This document shows positions 42,128 to 50,405 of a stretch of DNA of 52,374 nucleotides, piece by piece. Location: NCBI GenBank assembly GCA_024226735.1, contig JAAELL010000141.1, positions 1 to 52,374 of the forward strand. The letters are read 5' to 3'. A program made the position numbers and the translations under genes. Within the stretch, counting starts at the first letter, position 1, and the number at the start of each line of letters is the position of its first letter. This DNA is from a bacterium (GTDB lineage Bacteria; Planctomycetota; UBA1135; GCA-002686595). The notes beneath the pieces were generated by a model. That model saw only the letters and a list, made by a program, of their open reading frames with translations. It was not told the DNA's origin and ran no database searches.

Positions 42128-43243
42128 ATGCAACAATCCATGTCAATCATCAGCTCGTGCCGCCGCGGTTCCGCGGAAGCGGTCTTCGTCGTCATCGGGG
42201 TGCTCCTCGTCGGCGCCGTCCTGTGCGGAATGCTCTTCCTGGGGAGTACGGAGAGCGTGACCCTGGACCCCAGCACCGCGCCGCAGGCCCCCCCGTCCCA
42301 GGCGCAGACCGACACGGTGCGGGTCGGGGACCTCGAGCTGCCGCAGGCGGCGCTCGGCGGCGGCGACTCGGCGATCGAGCTCGGCGGCGACGAGGAATGG
42401 CGCGATCTCGACAAGGTCTTCGACGGCCAAGGGACGATCAGCGGCACCGTCGACGCGGCGCCCGGCGTCGTCTTCCCCGACGGCTGGGAGCTCGTGGTGG
42501 AGCCGTCCAAGTTCGTCATCGGCCGGAAGAAGGCGGTGACCCGCGTCCTCGAGCTACCCGGCAACCAACGGACGTTCGAAGTGCGCGACCTACCGATGGC
42601 CGCCTACCGGGTCTACGCCCGGGCGCGCGGGCTCAACTGCGCCGCGCAGGAGGTCTCGCTCTACAAGGTCAAGGGCTACGAGCAAATGCCCGGCAACCAC
42701 CACGCTCGGGTGATGCTACGCCTGATGCCCGCCGGCTTCCTAGACGGATCGGTGCTGGACGACGACGGTTTGCCGGTCGAGGGTTTGCCTGTCACGATCG
42801 AGCGGCTCACGACGCGCGAGCGGCGCATGACGCTGACCGGGCCCGACGGGCTGTTCGCGTTCCAAGACGTGCTCGACGGCAAGTACATGTTGTACTACGG
42901 CTCGCCCAACAAGCCCCTCGTGGCGCAGGAGGAGCTGCACTTCCGTGCGCCCCAAGTGCGCCGCCCCGAAGTCGTCGTGCCGCGCCTCGCTTCGATCAAG
43001 ATCGAGGTGATCGACGAGCACGCGCGCGGCATTCCCCAAGCGAAAGTGCGCGGCTTCGGGCCTACGCCGATCGACACGCTCACCGATGCGTACGGGATCG
43101 CCACGCTGCGCTTCCTGCCCGCGGGTCGCTACAAGGTACGCGTCGACGGTTCGTCCTCGGGCCTGGACCGGCACGGCAAGATGGACTTCCACCTGCAGGG
43201 CGACGAGGAGCTCGAGCTCGTTCAAATCGTCTGCCGTGAGTAG
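42128..43243 (+). CDS. Membrane-anchored protein with carboxypeptidase-regulatory-like repeats
   Basis: 371 residues from ATG 42128 (42140 is possible). One N-terminal helix (AVFVVIGVLLVGAVLCGMLF, about 18-37) anchors a periplasmic part. A linker is followed by three beta-sandwich units of the carboxypeptidase-regulatory type: GTISGTVDAAPGV, FLDGSVLDDDGLPVEGLPVT with GPDGLFAFQDVLDGKY, and a third with DAYGIATLRFLPAGRYKVRV. No catalytic motif. Seven bases separate it from the MATE transporter gene downstream, suggesting an operon. Function unknown. Confidence 0.75.
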   Translation: MQQSMSIISSCRRGSAEAVFVVIGVLLVGAVLCGMLFLGSTESVTLDPSTAPQAPPSQAQTDTVRVGDLELPQAALGGGDSAIELGGDEEWRDLDKVFDGQGTISGTVDAAPGVVFPDGWELVVEPSKFVIGRKKAVTRVLELPGNQRTFEVRDLPMAAYRVYARARGLNCAAQEVSLYKVKGYEQMPGNHHARVMLRLMPAGFLDGSVLDDDGLPVEGLPVTIERLTTRERRMTLTGPDGLFAFQDVLDGKYMLYYGSPNKPLVAQEELHFRAPQVRRPEVVVPRLASIKIEVIDEHARGIPQAKVRGFGPTPIDTLTDAYGIATLRFLPAGRYKVRVDGSSSGLDRHGKMDFHLQGDEELELVQIVCRE

Positions 43244-43249
43244 CCGCCC

Positions 43250-44614
43250 TTGACGGGATCCGCGGCCCGACCTGCCGGGGGGGCTGCCGGGGCCAGCGTG
43301 CGCGACGTGCTCGTTCTCGCCTGGCCCTCCGTGCTTTCGTTCCTGTGCAACAGCGCGTATCGAGTCAACGATCAGTACTGGATCGGTGACCTCGGCCCCG
43401 CGGCGCAGGCGGCGATGTCCGCCAGCGTGTTCCTCTTGATCCTGAACTTCTCGCTCTACTTCCTCGCCGTCGGCGGCGCGCTGTCGCTCGTCGCCCGCGC
43501 GACCGGAGCCGAGGATGAGCGAGAGCGCGACAAGACGATCCGGCACGTGATGGCGCTCGGCGTGGGCATCGCGATCGTGATCAGCATCCTCGGTTCGGCC
43601 TTCACGACCGAGATCGTCGGTTGGCTCGGCCTCGAAGGCGCGACGGCGGAAGCCGCGGCGGCGTACCTGCGCACGATCTACCTCCTCGCACTCCCGATGG
43701 CGCTCGCGCCGATCGTCGACACGGTGTTCATCGGGATGGGCGACACGCGCACGCCGCTGATCCTGCAGGGCGGCTCGGTGACGCTGAACTTCGTGCTCAA
43801 CCCGTGCCTGATCTACGGATTGGGGCCGTTTCCCGCCTGGGGCATGGCGGGCGCGGCGGCGGCGACCGGCATCTCGCGCGCCGCGGTCGTCGTGTTCGGG
43901 CTCGTCTTGCTGCGCAGGCGCGGGGTCCATTGGTTGGGCTCGCGGCGCATCGAGCCGCGACGCCTGGCCACGATCGCGCGCATCGGTACCCCGTCCGCCC
44001 TTTCGATCACGATCTACGCGTGCGTCTACTTCGCGCTGATCAAGCTCGTGATCACGCCGCTCGGCGACGCGGCGCTCGCGGGGCTGGGAATCGGCTTCAA
44101 CGCGTTCGAGGGCATGGCGTTCCCGCTGTACCTGGGAGTCGCGGTCGCCGGCTCGTCGCTCGTCGGCCGCAACCTTGGTGCGGGCGCCGAAGCGCTCGCG
44201 CTGCAGGCCGTGCAGAACGTGCGCAGAATCGCGCTCGGACTTGGCGCGCTGAACGCCACGCTCTTCATCGGGCTCGCGACCGTGCTCGTCCCGCACTTCA
44301 CCGACGACCCCGCCGTCGCCGCCGAGACGATCCGCTACGTGCGGATCCTCGCGCTGTCCCAGCTCTTCGTCGCGATCGAGGTCGTGCACGAGAAGGTGCT
44401 CCTCGGCGCCGGCCACACGCGTCCGATCTTCTGGATCAGCGTCCCCGGCAACATCCTGCGCGTGCCCCTCGCCTGGGCGCTCGCCGGCCCCGCGGGCATG
44501 GGGGCCGCGGGTGTCTGGTGGGCGATCAACGCGACGACGCTGATGAAGGCCTCGGCGTTTCTGTGGATAGTCGAGCAGAGGACGTGGGTCAGGATGCGGG
44601 TCGCGGCATCGTAG
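43250..44614 (+). CDS. MATE-family efflux transporter
   Basis: 454 residues and 12 predicted membrane helices in two related halves (for example LVLAWPSVLSFLCNSAYRVN and IGTPSALSITIYACVYFALI). GGALSLVARATGAED and GSSLVGRNLGAGAEALA are the loop motifs shared by MATE proteins, which expel drugs or metabolites in exchange for Na+ or H+. The start TTG 43250 lies 7 bases after the previous stop; a GTG at about codon 16 is possible. Substrate unknown. Confidence 0.88.
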   Translation: MTGSAARPAGGAAGASVRDVLVLAWPSVLSFLCNSAYRVNDQYWIGDLGPAAQAAMSASVFLLILNFSLYFLAVGGALSLVARATGAEDERERDKTIRHVMALGVGIAIVISILGSAFTTEIVGWLGLEGATAEAAAAYLRTIYLLALPMALAPIVDTVFIGMGDTRTPLILQGGSVTLNFVLNPCLIYGLGPFPAWGMAGAAAATGISRAAVVVFGLVLLRRRGVHWLGSRRIEPRRLATIARIGTPSALSITIYACVYFALIKLVITPLGDAALAGLGIGFNAFEGMAFPLYLGVAVAGSSLVGRNLGAGAEALALQAVQNVRRIALGLGALNATLFIGLATVLVPHFTDDPAVAAETIRYVRILALSQLFVAIEVVHEKVLLGAGHTRPIFWISVPGNILRVPLAWALAGPAGMGAAGVWWAINATTLMKASAFLWIVEQRTWVRMRVAAS

Positions 44615-45032
44615 ACGGGCCTCCGCGCTCGCCCGAGAATTCTCGAAAACAGTCAGCCAGTTCGGCGGCGTGATCAGCGTCGCCGGTGGAACCGTGCCCG
44701 GCTTCACGGGCCGCATGCGCCTGATCCTCTCGACGCTGTCCGGAGACGAAGACCAGCTTCCAAGGCTCGATCTGGGCCAACACGCAAACTGCCGTGCCGG
44801 CGATCCTCGAGGTGTGGGACAGCGTCGTGGGCCTCTCCGAGACGAATCCCGCCACCACGATCAACGCGCCCGGCGCGGACGTGCGGTTCAGCAACGTGCA
44901 GGAGGCCTTCCACGGCGCCCCCCAGCGTTCGGCCGCGGATCCCTCACGAGTCCGCGATCGGACGCTGCCTCGATTCAAATCAGAAAAAAAGCGTCGCCCA
45001 TGCGCCGTTTCTCCGTTCAAGGAGCGGAAGCA
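44615..45032. other. Intergenic region containing a decayed gene fragment
   Basis: 418 bases between the MATE gene and the sigma factor. Apart from the beta-helix-like fragment at 44725-45036 (separate entry) I see no gene. The sigma-factor promoter must lie here or within the fragment. A short A-run at about 44989-44995 precedes it. Confidence 0.55.
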
Positions 45033-45036
45033 ATGA
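44725..45036 (+). pseudogene. Fragment of a secreted parallel beta-helix (choice-of-anchor type) protein
   Basis: Reading from just after a TGA at 44722, the frame gives TSFQGSIWANTQTAVPAILE and then INAPGADVRFSNVQEAFHGAP. GSIWAN and FSNVQ-x2-FHG-x-P are typical of planctomycete and other right-handed beta-helix repeat proteins, where they precede DP-x-F. Neither start nor C-terminal module remains, and after about 44940 the sequence becomes unrelated. The frame ends TGA 45034-45036, overlapping the sigma-factor ATG, probably by chance. Best read as the remnant of a deleted gene. Confidence 0.45.
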
Positions 45037-45641
45037 GCGACGCCACTTACCCCGCCACGACGAACCTCCTTCTGAGCGGTCTCTTTCACCGCGAGGACGC
45101 GGCGACGTGGTGCGCCTACGTTCGCAGCATGCGCCCTATCCTGGCCGGCACCGCCCGCCGCATGGGCCTGTGCGGCCCACGGGTCGACGACGCCGTGCAG
45201 CGTACGCTGCTTCGCGTCCTGGTCTCGGGTCGCCGGGGCGGCTACGACCGCAACAAGGGAAGACTGCGGTGCTGGGTGATGACGATCTTGCACAACGTCG
45301 TCATCGATGCCCTGCGCACCCAGCGGAACACGAGGGATGGACCCGGAGCGTCCGCTTTCTTCGATCTGCCGACCGAAGCCGAAACCGAGGCCGTCTGGCG
45401 CGACGAAGCGATGTGCCGCCTGCAGTGCGAGATGCTGCGGGTGCTCCGGGAACGCAGCGGCGTGCATGTCGACACGTTGAAGGCGTTCCAGCGCATCGTC
45501 TTCGACGGTGCGAGCGTCGCCGCGACGGCGCTCGAGCTCGGGATGACCAACCAAGCGGTGCACCTGGCCAAGCACCGCTGTCTCACCCATCTGCGCGCGC
45601 ACGCCGCGGAGCTGCGGCCCTACTACGAGCTCACCGGGTGA
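45033..45641 (+). CDS. ECF-type RNA polymerase sigma factor
   Basis: 202 residues. AAGGAG at 45019-45024 lies 8 bases before ATG 45033 and fixes this start. Region 2 includes RVDDAVQRTLLRVLVSGRRG and KGRLRCWVMTILHNVVIDAL (the W-x3-I-x2-N-x3-D core). Region 4 HTH: SVAATALELGMTNQAVHLAK, then HRCLTHLRAH. Two Cys residues occur in the region 2/3 boundary. No anti-sigma gene is adjacent: the next gene is convergent. Upstream lies the decayed beta-helix fragment. Target promoters unknown. Confidence 0.88.
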   Translation: MSDATYPATTNLLLSGLFHREDAATWCAYVRSMRPILAGTARRMGLCGPRVDDAVQRTLLRVLVSGRRGGYDRNKGRLRCWVMTILHNVVIDALRTQRNTRDGPGASAFFDLPTEAETEAVWRDEAMCRLQCEMLRVLRERSGVHVDTLKAFQRIVFDGASVAATALELGMTNQAVHLAKHRCLTHLRAHAAELRPYYELTG

Positions 45642-45692
45642 ACGAGCCCTTCGCCGACCGACCCGGCGGGCGGAGCTGCAGCACAGCGGGGT

Positions 45693-46895
45693 TCAGCTTG
45701 GCCGGCTCATGATCGTCGCGCCACCGCCGAGCGCCGAGGCGAAGTCGTCCGCCAGGTCCGCCGGATCCTCGATCCCCACGGCGACGCGCACGAGCCCGGG
45801 TCGGATGCCGGCGCGCAGGCGCTCCTCGGGGCTCAGACCGACGTGCGACATGAACGCCGGCAGGCTGACCAAGGTCTCTACGCCGCCGAAGCTCGGTGCG
45901 TCGAAGGCGAGTCGCAGGCGCCCGACGTAGGGACGCAGCGCTTCGTCGCCGCCCTCGATCTCGAAGGAGAGCACGCCGCCCGCGCCGCCGTTCAGGAGGC
46001 GCGCGGCGAGCGCGTGATCGGGGTGCGATTCGAGGCCGGGGTAGTGGACCCGCACGACGCCGGGCGTCGCGTCCAGAACGTGCGCGAGGTGCAGCGCGTT
46101 CTTGCACTGTTCGCGCATGCGCAGCACGAGCGTCTTGAGCCCGCGGTCGAGCAGGAACGCGGAGTGCGCATCGAGAATGGCGCCGAGGCGCTTGCGCAGC
46201 TGCCACGCGCGCTCGCCGACCTCCGCGCCTCCACACAGGACGCCAGCGGTCAGGTCCGAGTGTCCCCCGAAGTACTTGGTCGCCGAGTGCATGACGAGGT
46301 CCGCGCCGAGCTCCAGCGGTCGCTGTAGGACCGGCGTGGCAAAGGTCGCGTCGACGAGCAGCCGCGCCCCGCGTGCATGCGCCGCGTCCGCGATCGACGG
46401 CAGATCGGCGACCGACAGGACCGGATTCGACAGGCTCTCGCACACGACGAGGCTCGCGCCTTCGTCGAGCACGGTCGCGAGCGACGCGGGGTCGCCGAGA
46501 TCGAAGTCGAGTGGCGCGAAACCAAGCCGCTCGAGCTCGCTGCGCGCCAGATCGAGCGTGCCCCCGTAAAGCTGTCGCGGCAGCGCGATCGGCTTTCCAG
46601 GCTCTGCGAGAGCCAGGATCCCGGCGTGCATCGCCGCCGTACCAGAACCGAAGACGACCGCCCGCTGCGCACCCTCCAGCGCGGCGAGCCGCATCTCGAC
46701 GTCGGCACACGTCGGGTTCTTGTAGCGCGAGTAGACGAGCGGTTCATCCCAGTTGCCCGCATCGGTCAGCGCGTGCGTCGACGGAAACTGCACGAAGGTG
46801 CTCGAGAGCTGGATCGACGGCGCGAGCGCCGGGTCGCTCTCCTCGGGCGCGCGCCCTCCATGGACACAGAGCGTCTGCATACGGTTCGATTCCAT
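45693..46895 (-). CDS. Cys/Met metabolism PLP enzyme (cystathionine gamma-synthase/lyase family)
   Basis: 400 residues. PLP fold type I with the usual N-terminus TLCVHGGRAPE and the SSTFVQ, YSRYKNPT and ALEGAQRAVVFGSGTAAMHA stretches. The Schiff-base lysine is in HSATKYFGGHSDLTAGV, and the C-terminal region has APSFGGVETLVSLPA and RAGIRPGLVRVAVGIED. Could be cystathionine gamma-synthase, beta-lyase, gamma-lyase or O-acetylhomoserine sulfhydrylase; motifs alone do not separate these. Start ATG 46895 or 46880. Divergent from the FabZ-like gene with 85 bases between them. Confidence 0.92.
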   Translation of the reverse strand: MESNRMQTLCVHGGRAPEESDPALAPSIQLSSTFVQFPSTHALTDAGNWDEPLVYSRYKNPTCADVEMRLAALEGAQRAVVFGSGTAAMHAGILALAEPGKPIALPRQLYGGTLDLARSELERLGFAPLDFDLGDPASLATVLDEGASLVVCESLSNPVLSVADLPSIADAAHARGARLLVDATFATPVLQRPLELGADLVMHSATKYFGGHSDLTAGVLCGGAEVGERAWQLRKRLGAILDAHSAFLLDRGLKTLVLRMREQCKNALHLAHVLDATPGVVRVHYPGLESHPDHALAARLLNGGAGGVLSFEIEGGDEALRPYVGRLRLAFDAPSFGGVETLVSLPAFMSHVGLSPEERLRAGIRPGLVRVAVGIEDPADLADDFASALGGGATIMSRPS

Positions 46896-46980
46896 CGGTG
46901 GGCTCCCATGGGATTGGGGATCGGAGTCCTCTTCCGTACACTCTTCCGCCCCGTCCCGCGAGCCTCGTTCTCCGCCACCC

Positions 46981-47472
46981 ATGCCCACCGCAGCTCCCCT
47001 GATCGACTTCGAGTCGATCGACCTCTCGCAAGAAGTCCTCGACCAAGAGGGACTGAAGCGCTTCCTGAAGCAGCGCGACCGCTTCCTGATGCTCGACGGC
47101 ATCCTGCACGAGGACGTCGAGGGTAAGCTCACCGTCGGATACAAGGACATCCGCGCGGACGACTGGTGGGCCCCGGATCACATCCCGGGACGACCGATGT
47201 TCCCGGGGGCGCTGCAGGTCGAGACAGCGGCCCAAATATCGTCTTACGACTATTCGGCGCATCGCCTCGACGGCTCGCTCGACGACGGCAAGTTCGTCGG
47301 CTTCGGAGGCGTGGACAACTGTCGCTTCCGGCGCCTGGTGCAACCGGACTGCCGCATGATCTTCGCGATCTACCTCGCGAAGCACTCGCGCCGCATGTTC
47401 CGTTATCAGGCACAGGGTTTCGTCGAGAACGAGCTCGTGTTCGAAGCCGAGATCCTCGGCGTCCTGGTCTGA
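46981..47472 (+). CDS. FabZ-like 3-hydroxyacyl-ACP dehydratase (hotdog fold)
   Basis: 163 residues. After a 30-residue N-terminal stretch, QRDRFLMLDGILHED begins a hotdog fold. HIPGRPMFPGALQVETAAQ contains the catalytic His and Glu of FabZ (H-x-P-G-x-P-x-x-P-G). VGFGGVDNCRFRRLVQPD is the second family stretch. FabZ dehydrates 3-hydroxyacyl-ACP in fatty-acid synthesis; the context gives no pathway. Start ATG 46981. A hairpin at 47541-47557 follows before the next gene. Confidence 0.87.
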   Translation: MPTAAPLIDFESIDLSQEVLDQEGLKRFLKQRDRFLMLDGILHEDVEGKLTVGYKDIRADDWWAPDHIPGRPMFPGALQVETAAQISSYDYSAHRLDGSLDDGKFVGFGGVDNCRFRRLVQPDCRMIFAIYLAKHSRRMFRYQAQGFVENELVFEAEILGVLV

Positions 47473-47540
47473 GACCGAGTCGACGCGGCGCGACGAAATG
47501 CGAGCGCGCCTGGAGTTCGCCGATCTCGGAGGCCGAAAGG

Positions 47541-47557
47541 GAGGGCCGAACGCCCTC
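47541..47557 (+). terminator. Hairpin between FabZ-like gene and lipoprotein gene
   Basis: GAGGGC/GCCCTC around a 5-base loop, 70 bases after the FabZ-like stop and 23 bases before the lipoprotein ATG. A weak stem with TCGAATCG after it. It could end the first transcript or form part of the second leader. Confidence 0.35.
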
Positions 47558-47579
47558 TCGAATCGATCAGGCCTCCACC

Positions 47580-49319
47580 ATGCGATCTACACAGTTCCTC
47601 GTCCTCCCCACCGCTGCCGCCGCGCTCTTGTTCGCGTGCGGATCCGACTCCGAGCCGACGGGCTACGGCGTCAACCGCGGCAACCTCGCGCGCCCCAACC
47701 AAGCCGCAACGGCGAGCGTGCGGGTCGATCCGGGTCCGGTGAGCGTGGTGCAGAAGACGCCTGCGCAGCCGACGAACCAGAGCGTCGACAGCCCCGGCGC
47801 ACTCGTCCCGAACGACGCGATCGCCTACATCGAGATCGCCTCGGCCGACGAGCTCGGGCGGATGATGGGCACGATCGGCGATGCCATCGACCCGTCGATG
47901 TCGGCGATGTTCGGCGTGGAGCAGATGCTGTCCGGCATGCTGATGCGCGGCGGCGAGGTCAGCGAGGTCCGTCGCGACGCCCCGATCGGGATCGCGCTGA
48001 CGCTGTCCAGCGAGACCGGTGAGCCCGAGCCGACGTTCATCCTCCCCGTCACCGACGGGCGGACGTTCGCGAACTCGCTGATGAGCATGCCCGGCATGGC
48101 GCGCCCGGTGAACGGGGGCCAGTGGGTCGGGATTCCGATGGGAGCTCAGTACAGCGTGAGCGAGGGAGTCTCGCCGCTCGCCGAGAGCATGCCGAGCTCG
48201 TGCGTCTCGGCGCGCGTCGACGCGCAGCGGCTCATCGCCCAGTACCGCCCGATGATCGGGATGGCTCTCGCGGGAATGCAGCAGAACATGAGCGATCACG
48301 CCGGCGGCATGTCGCCGGCCGAGGCACAGATCTCGGAGATGACCATCGAGTGGGTCAACGACTTCATCGATTCGGCCGGGCACGTCGAGCTCTCGCTCGA
48401 TCTCGACGCCGATGAGATGGACTTCGCCTACTCGCTCTCGATGCGCGACGGCAGCCCGCTCTCGAAGTTCGGCTCGGACAGCACGAACGCACTGCAAGAG
48501 CTCGCGGGCTACATCCAGACGCAGGACACGTTCTCGATCATGGCCGGCTGGGACGACGCATTCTACCAGGAGCACGTGCGCCCGATGGTCGAGCTCTTCG
48601 CCGACCTCAGCGAGGAGAACGCCGCGTTTTTGTCCGACGTGCTCGAGCACGTCGACGAATACTGCGAGCTGATGGGCTCCAGCGTCGTCGCCACCGGCGA
48701 CTGGAGCGCCGGCCAAATGCAGGTCGCGTCCTACTTCAAGCCCGCTGACCCCGCGAAGGCGGCGACGCGCTTCCAAGAGATCGTCGGCTCCATCCCGGCG
48801 CCGCCGTACGGCTCGATCGAGGGCCCGACGGAGACCGAGAAGGACGGAACGAAGATCATCAGCTTCGCGGTCGTCTTCGATCCGGAGCGCGCCGACCCGC
48901 GCATGGAGGAGATCTTCGGCAGCACGACGCTCACCATACAGCTCGCCTCGCGCGGCGAGCACATGGTCGCATGCCTCGGCGGCGACGAGAGCTTCGCCGA
49001 GCAGCGGATCGCGGCGCTCGGCCAGCCGGCGCGATCGATCCCCACGGACTTGGCCCAGACGTTCGAGCGCATCTCCAAGTCGAACCCGAGCTTCGTGTAC
49101 CGCCTCGACATGCTCGGCGTCATGCGCTCCGTCCCGCAGATGTTCGCATCCGACATGGGCGCCGGCGCGCCCGAGATGGACCTGTCCGCCCTCGACGCGA
49201 TGGGCGACGAGCCACTGGTCATGACGCTCTACGGAGCGATCGACGGCCCGGTGTGGCACGGAGGCATGGTGACCGACTTCACGCGGCTCGGCGAGTTCAT
49301 CCAGGCACAAGACCGATAG
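47580..49319 (+). CDS. Lipoprotein with DUF3352-like domain
   Basis: 579 residues. Lipoprotein signal MRSTQFLVLPTAAAALLFAC with the lipobox cysteine at residue 20, followed by a Ser/Thr/Pro-rich spacer. From about 83, LVPNDAIAYIEIASADELGR begins a long domain that resembles the central part of the 961-residue protein at 1375-4260; both have the P-x-x-x-I-x-Y-(I/L)-E-(I/L) opening of DUF3352-like proteins. No catalytic motif. It should be lipidated by Lgt, encoded 1 kb downstream. Followed by a good terminator. Function unknown. Confidence 0.8.
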   Translation: MRSTQFLVLPTAAAALLFACGSDSEPTGYGVNRGNLARPNQAATASVRVDPGPVSVVQKTPAQPTNQSVDSPGALVPNDAIAYIEIASADELGRMMGTIGDAIDPSMSAMFGVEQMLSGMLMRGGEVSEVRRDAPIGIALTLSSETGEPEPTFILPVTDGRTFANSLMSMPGMARPVNGGQWVGIPMGAQYSVSEGVSPLAESMPSSCVSARVDAQRLIAQYRPMIGMALAGMQQNMSDHAGGMSPAEAQISEMTIEWVNDFIDSAGHVELSLDLDADEMDFAYSLSMRDGSPLSKFGSDSTNALQELAGYIQTQDTFSIMAGWDDAFYQEHVRPMVELFADLSEENAAFLSDVLEHVDEYCELMGSSVVATGDWSAGQMQVASYFKPADPAKAATRFQEIVGSIPAPPYGSIEGPTETEKDGTKIISFAVVFDPERADPRMEEIFGSTTLTIQLASRGEHMVACLGGDESFAEQRIAALGQPARSIPTDLAQTFERISKSNPSFVYRLDMLGVMRSVPQMFASDMGAGAPEMDLSALDAMGDEPLVMTLYGAIDGPVWHGGMVTDFTRLGEFIQAQDR

Positions 49320-49334
49320 CCGCAGGCAAAAATC

Positions 49335-49359
49335 GGGCGCGGTCGAAAAACCCGCGCCC
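49335..49359 (-). terminator. Intrinsic terminator for the Pus10-like gene
   Basis: Stem GGGCGCGG (49335-49342)/CCGCGCCC (49352-49359). On the minus strand it is followed by GATTTTTGCC (A-run 49328-49332 on the plus strand). Lies 60 bases after the convergent Pus10-like stop. Confidence 0.75.
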
Positions 49360-49363
49360 CGAG

Positions 49364-49404
49364 CGACCCGGAATCGTCCTGCGGTTCCGGGTCGTCTTCT
49401 TCTC
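49364..49404 (+). terminator. Intrinsic terminator for the lipoprotein gene
   Basis: Perfect 10-bp stem CGACCCGGAA (49364-49373)/TTCCGGGTCG (49385-49394), 11-base loop, then TCTTCTTCTC on the plus strand. With the hairpin at 49335-49359 it makes a back-to-back pair serving two convergent genes. Confidence 0.8.
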
Positions 49405-49420
49405 GGTGCAGCCCGCCTAC

Positions 49421-50260
49421 CTACAACCCCGCGCCGAAGCTCATCGAGCGTCCGGTCGCCGGCGGCTGGTCCTCATCCTCGCTGCCCTGCTCGTCGAGGA
49501 TCGCGAGCACGTCGAGCGTCTCGCAGTGACAGTCGATCCCGCCGAGCAGCTCGCCAAAGGACGGCTTGGAGCGGCCGGCCTCACCCGAGATCGCTTCCTT
49601 GAAGTAGGTCCCGTGCTCGGTGACGGCGGTGACCTCGACGGTCCCCGGCTCCGAGGCGGCTTCGATCGCGTGGTACTCGATCCAGCGCTGGCGCACGAGG
49701 TCCGCGCGCCGGTGCGCGACGCGCTCCGGGGTCTCCTGCTGGAGGGTGACGCGCTGGCCGAGCAGCGCCTCGACGCGCGCCGGATCGGGGGCCTCCGACA
49801 CCGAGACGAGCGCCCGGTAGCGCTTGGCGTGCTTGGTCTCCTTGAGCACGCGCACGCGCGCCTTCTCGGTCCAGTGCAAGCCCTCGACCTCGAGCCGGCC
49901 CTCGTTGCGGCGGTTGACCTCGCCCTCGAGCACGGCCAGGTCCGGGCGCGTCACCTTGGGGCCGATCAGCTCCATCACGAACGGCCTGCCGCGTCCGAGC
50001 ATCCGCACGTCGACGTCCTCGCGGCCCGAGCCGTGGAACTTGTGCTTGCGCGTGCCGAACGCCTTGCCGAGCACCCAGCCGATCAGCTCCTGCACCGAGT
50101 CGCGCGAGAGCTTGCCGTAACCCTCGCACTTCTCGCAGTTGCGGCGCCGGCGCGGGTGCCCCTTGCACACGGGGCAGAAAAAGACCGTCTGCGGAAGGTC
50201 TCGCGTCAGCTTGCGATAACGACCTTCGACGAAGACTTTGACCTTGGGCGGCTGGTTCAT
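49421..50260 (-). CDS. Pus10-like tRNA pseudouridine synthase (archaeal/eukaryotic type)
   Basis: 279 residues from ATG 50260. A four-cysteine zinc finger (C29, C32, C42, C45; FFCPVCKGHP and NCEKCEGYGK) is followed by the Pus10 catalytic core: HKFHGSGREDVDVRMLGRGR (74-92) with the GRED aspartate (D82) expected to be catalytic, then RPFVMELIGPK. The C-terminal part has EHGTYFKEAISGEAGRSKPS and LLGGIDC, matching the T-x-x-G-T-Y-I-K-E-F segment of Pus10. Archaeal Pus10 is about 400 residues with an N-terminal THUMP-like domain, absent here. It ends RSMSFGAGL, like KptA. Pus10 makes pseudouridine 54/55 in tRNA. Converges on the lipoprotein gene. Confidence 0.82.
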   Translation of the reverse strand: MNQPPKVKVFVEGRYRKLTRDLPQTVFFCPVCKGHPRRRRNCEKCEGYGKLSRDSVQELIGWVLGKAFGTRKHKFHGSGREDVDVRMLGRGRPFVMELIGPKVTRPDLAVLEGEVNRRNEGRLEVEGLHWTEKARVRVLKETKHAKRYRALVSVSEAPDPARVEALLGQRVTLQQETPERVAHRRADLVRQRWIEYHAIEAASEPGTVEVTAVTEHGTYFKEAISGEAGRSKPSFGELLGGIDCHCETLDVLAILDEQGSEDEDQPPATGRSMSFGAGL

Positions 50261-50405
50261 CGGCGCGGAACGGGGCGAACCCCGGGAACGAATCGAACGT
50301 TCGGGAAGGGAAAGTGGCGAGAGAGGATACCGCCGCTGGCGCTCCGATCCAGCGCGAAGAGGGTGAGTCCGCGGCGGCGACTCCCTACAATCCCCGCCCA
50401 AGGCC

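Noticed and set aside
44794..45036. Independent small gene translationally coupled to the ECF sigma factor
   Set aside because: Its first part matches a beta-helix protein fragment and its last 30 codons look random; the ATGA overlap is probably chance.
46880..46900. tRNA T-arm-like sequence GGTTCGATTCC
   Set aside because: The bases on either side do not pair to form a T-stem, no acceptor or anticodon arm is nearby, and it lies at the start of the PLP enzyme gene.
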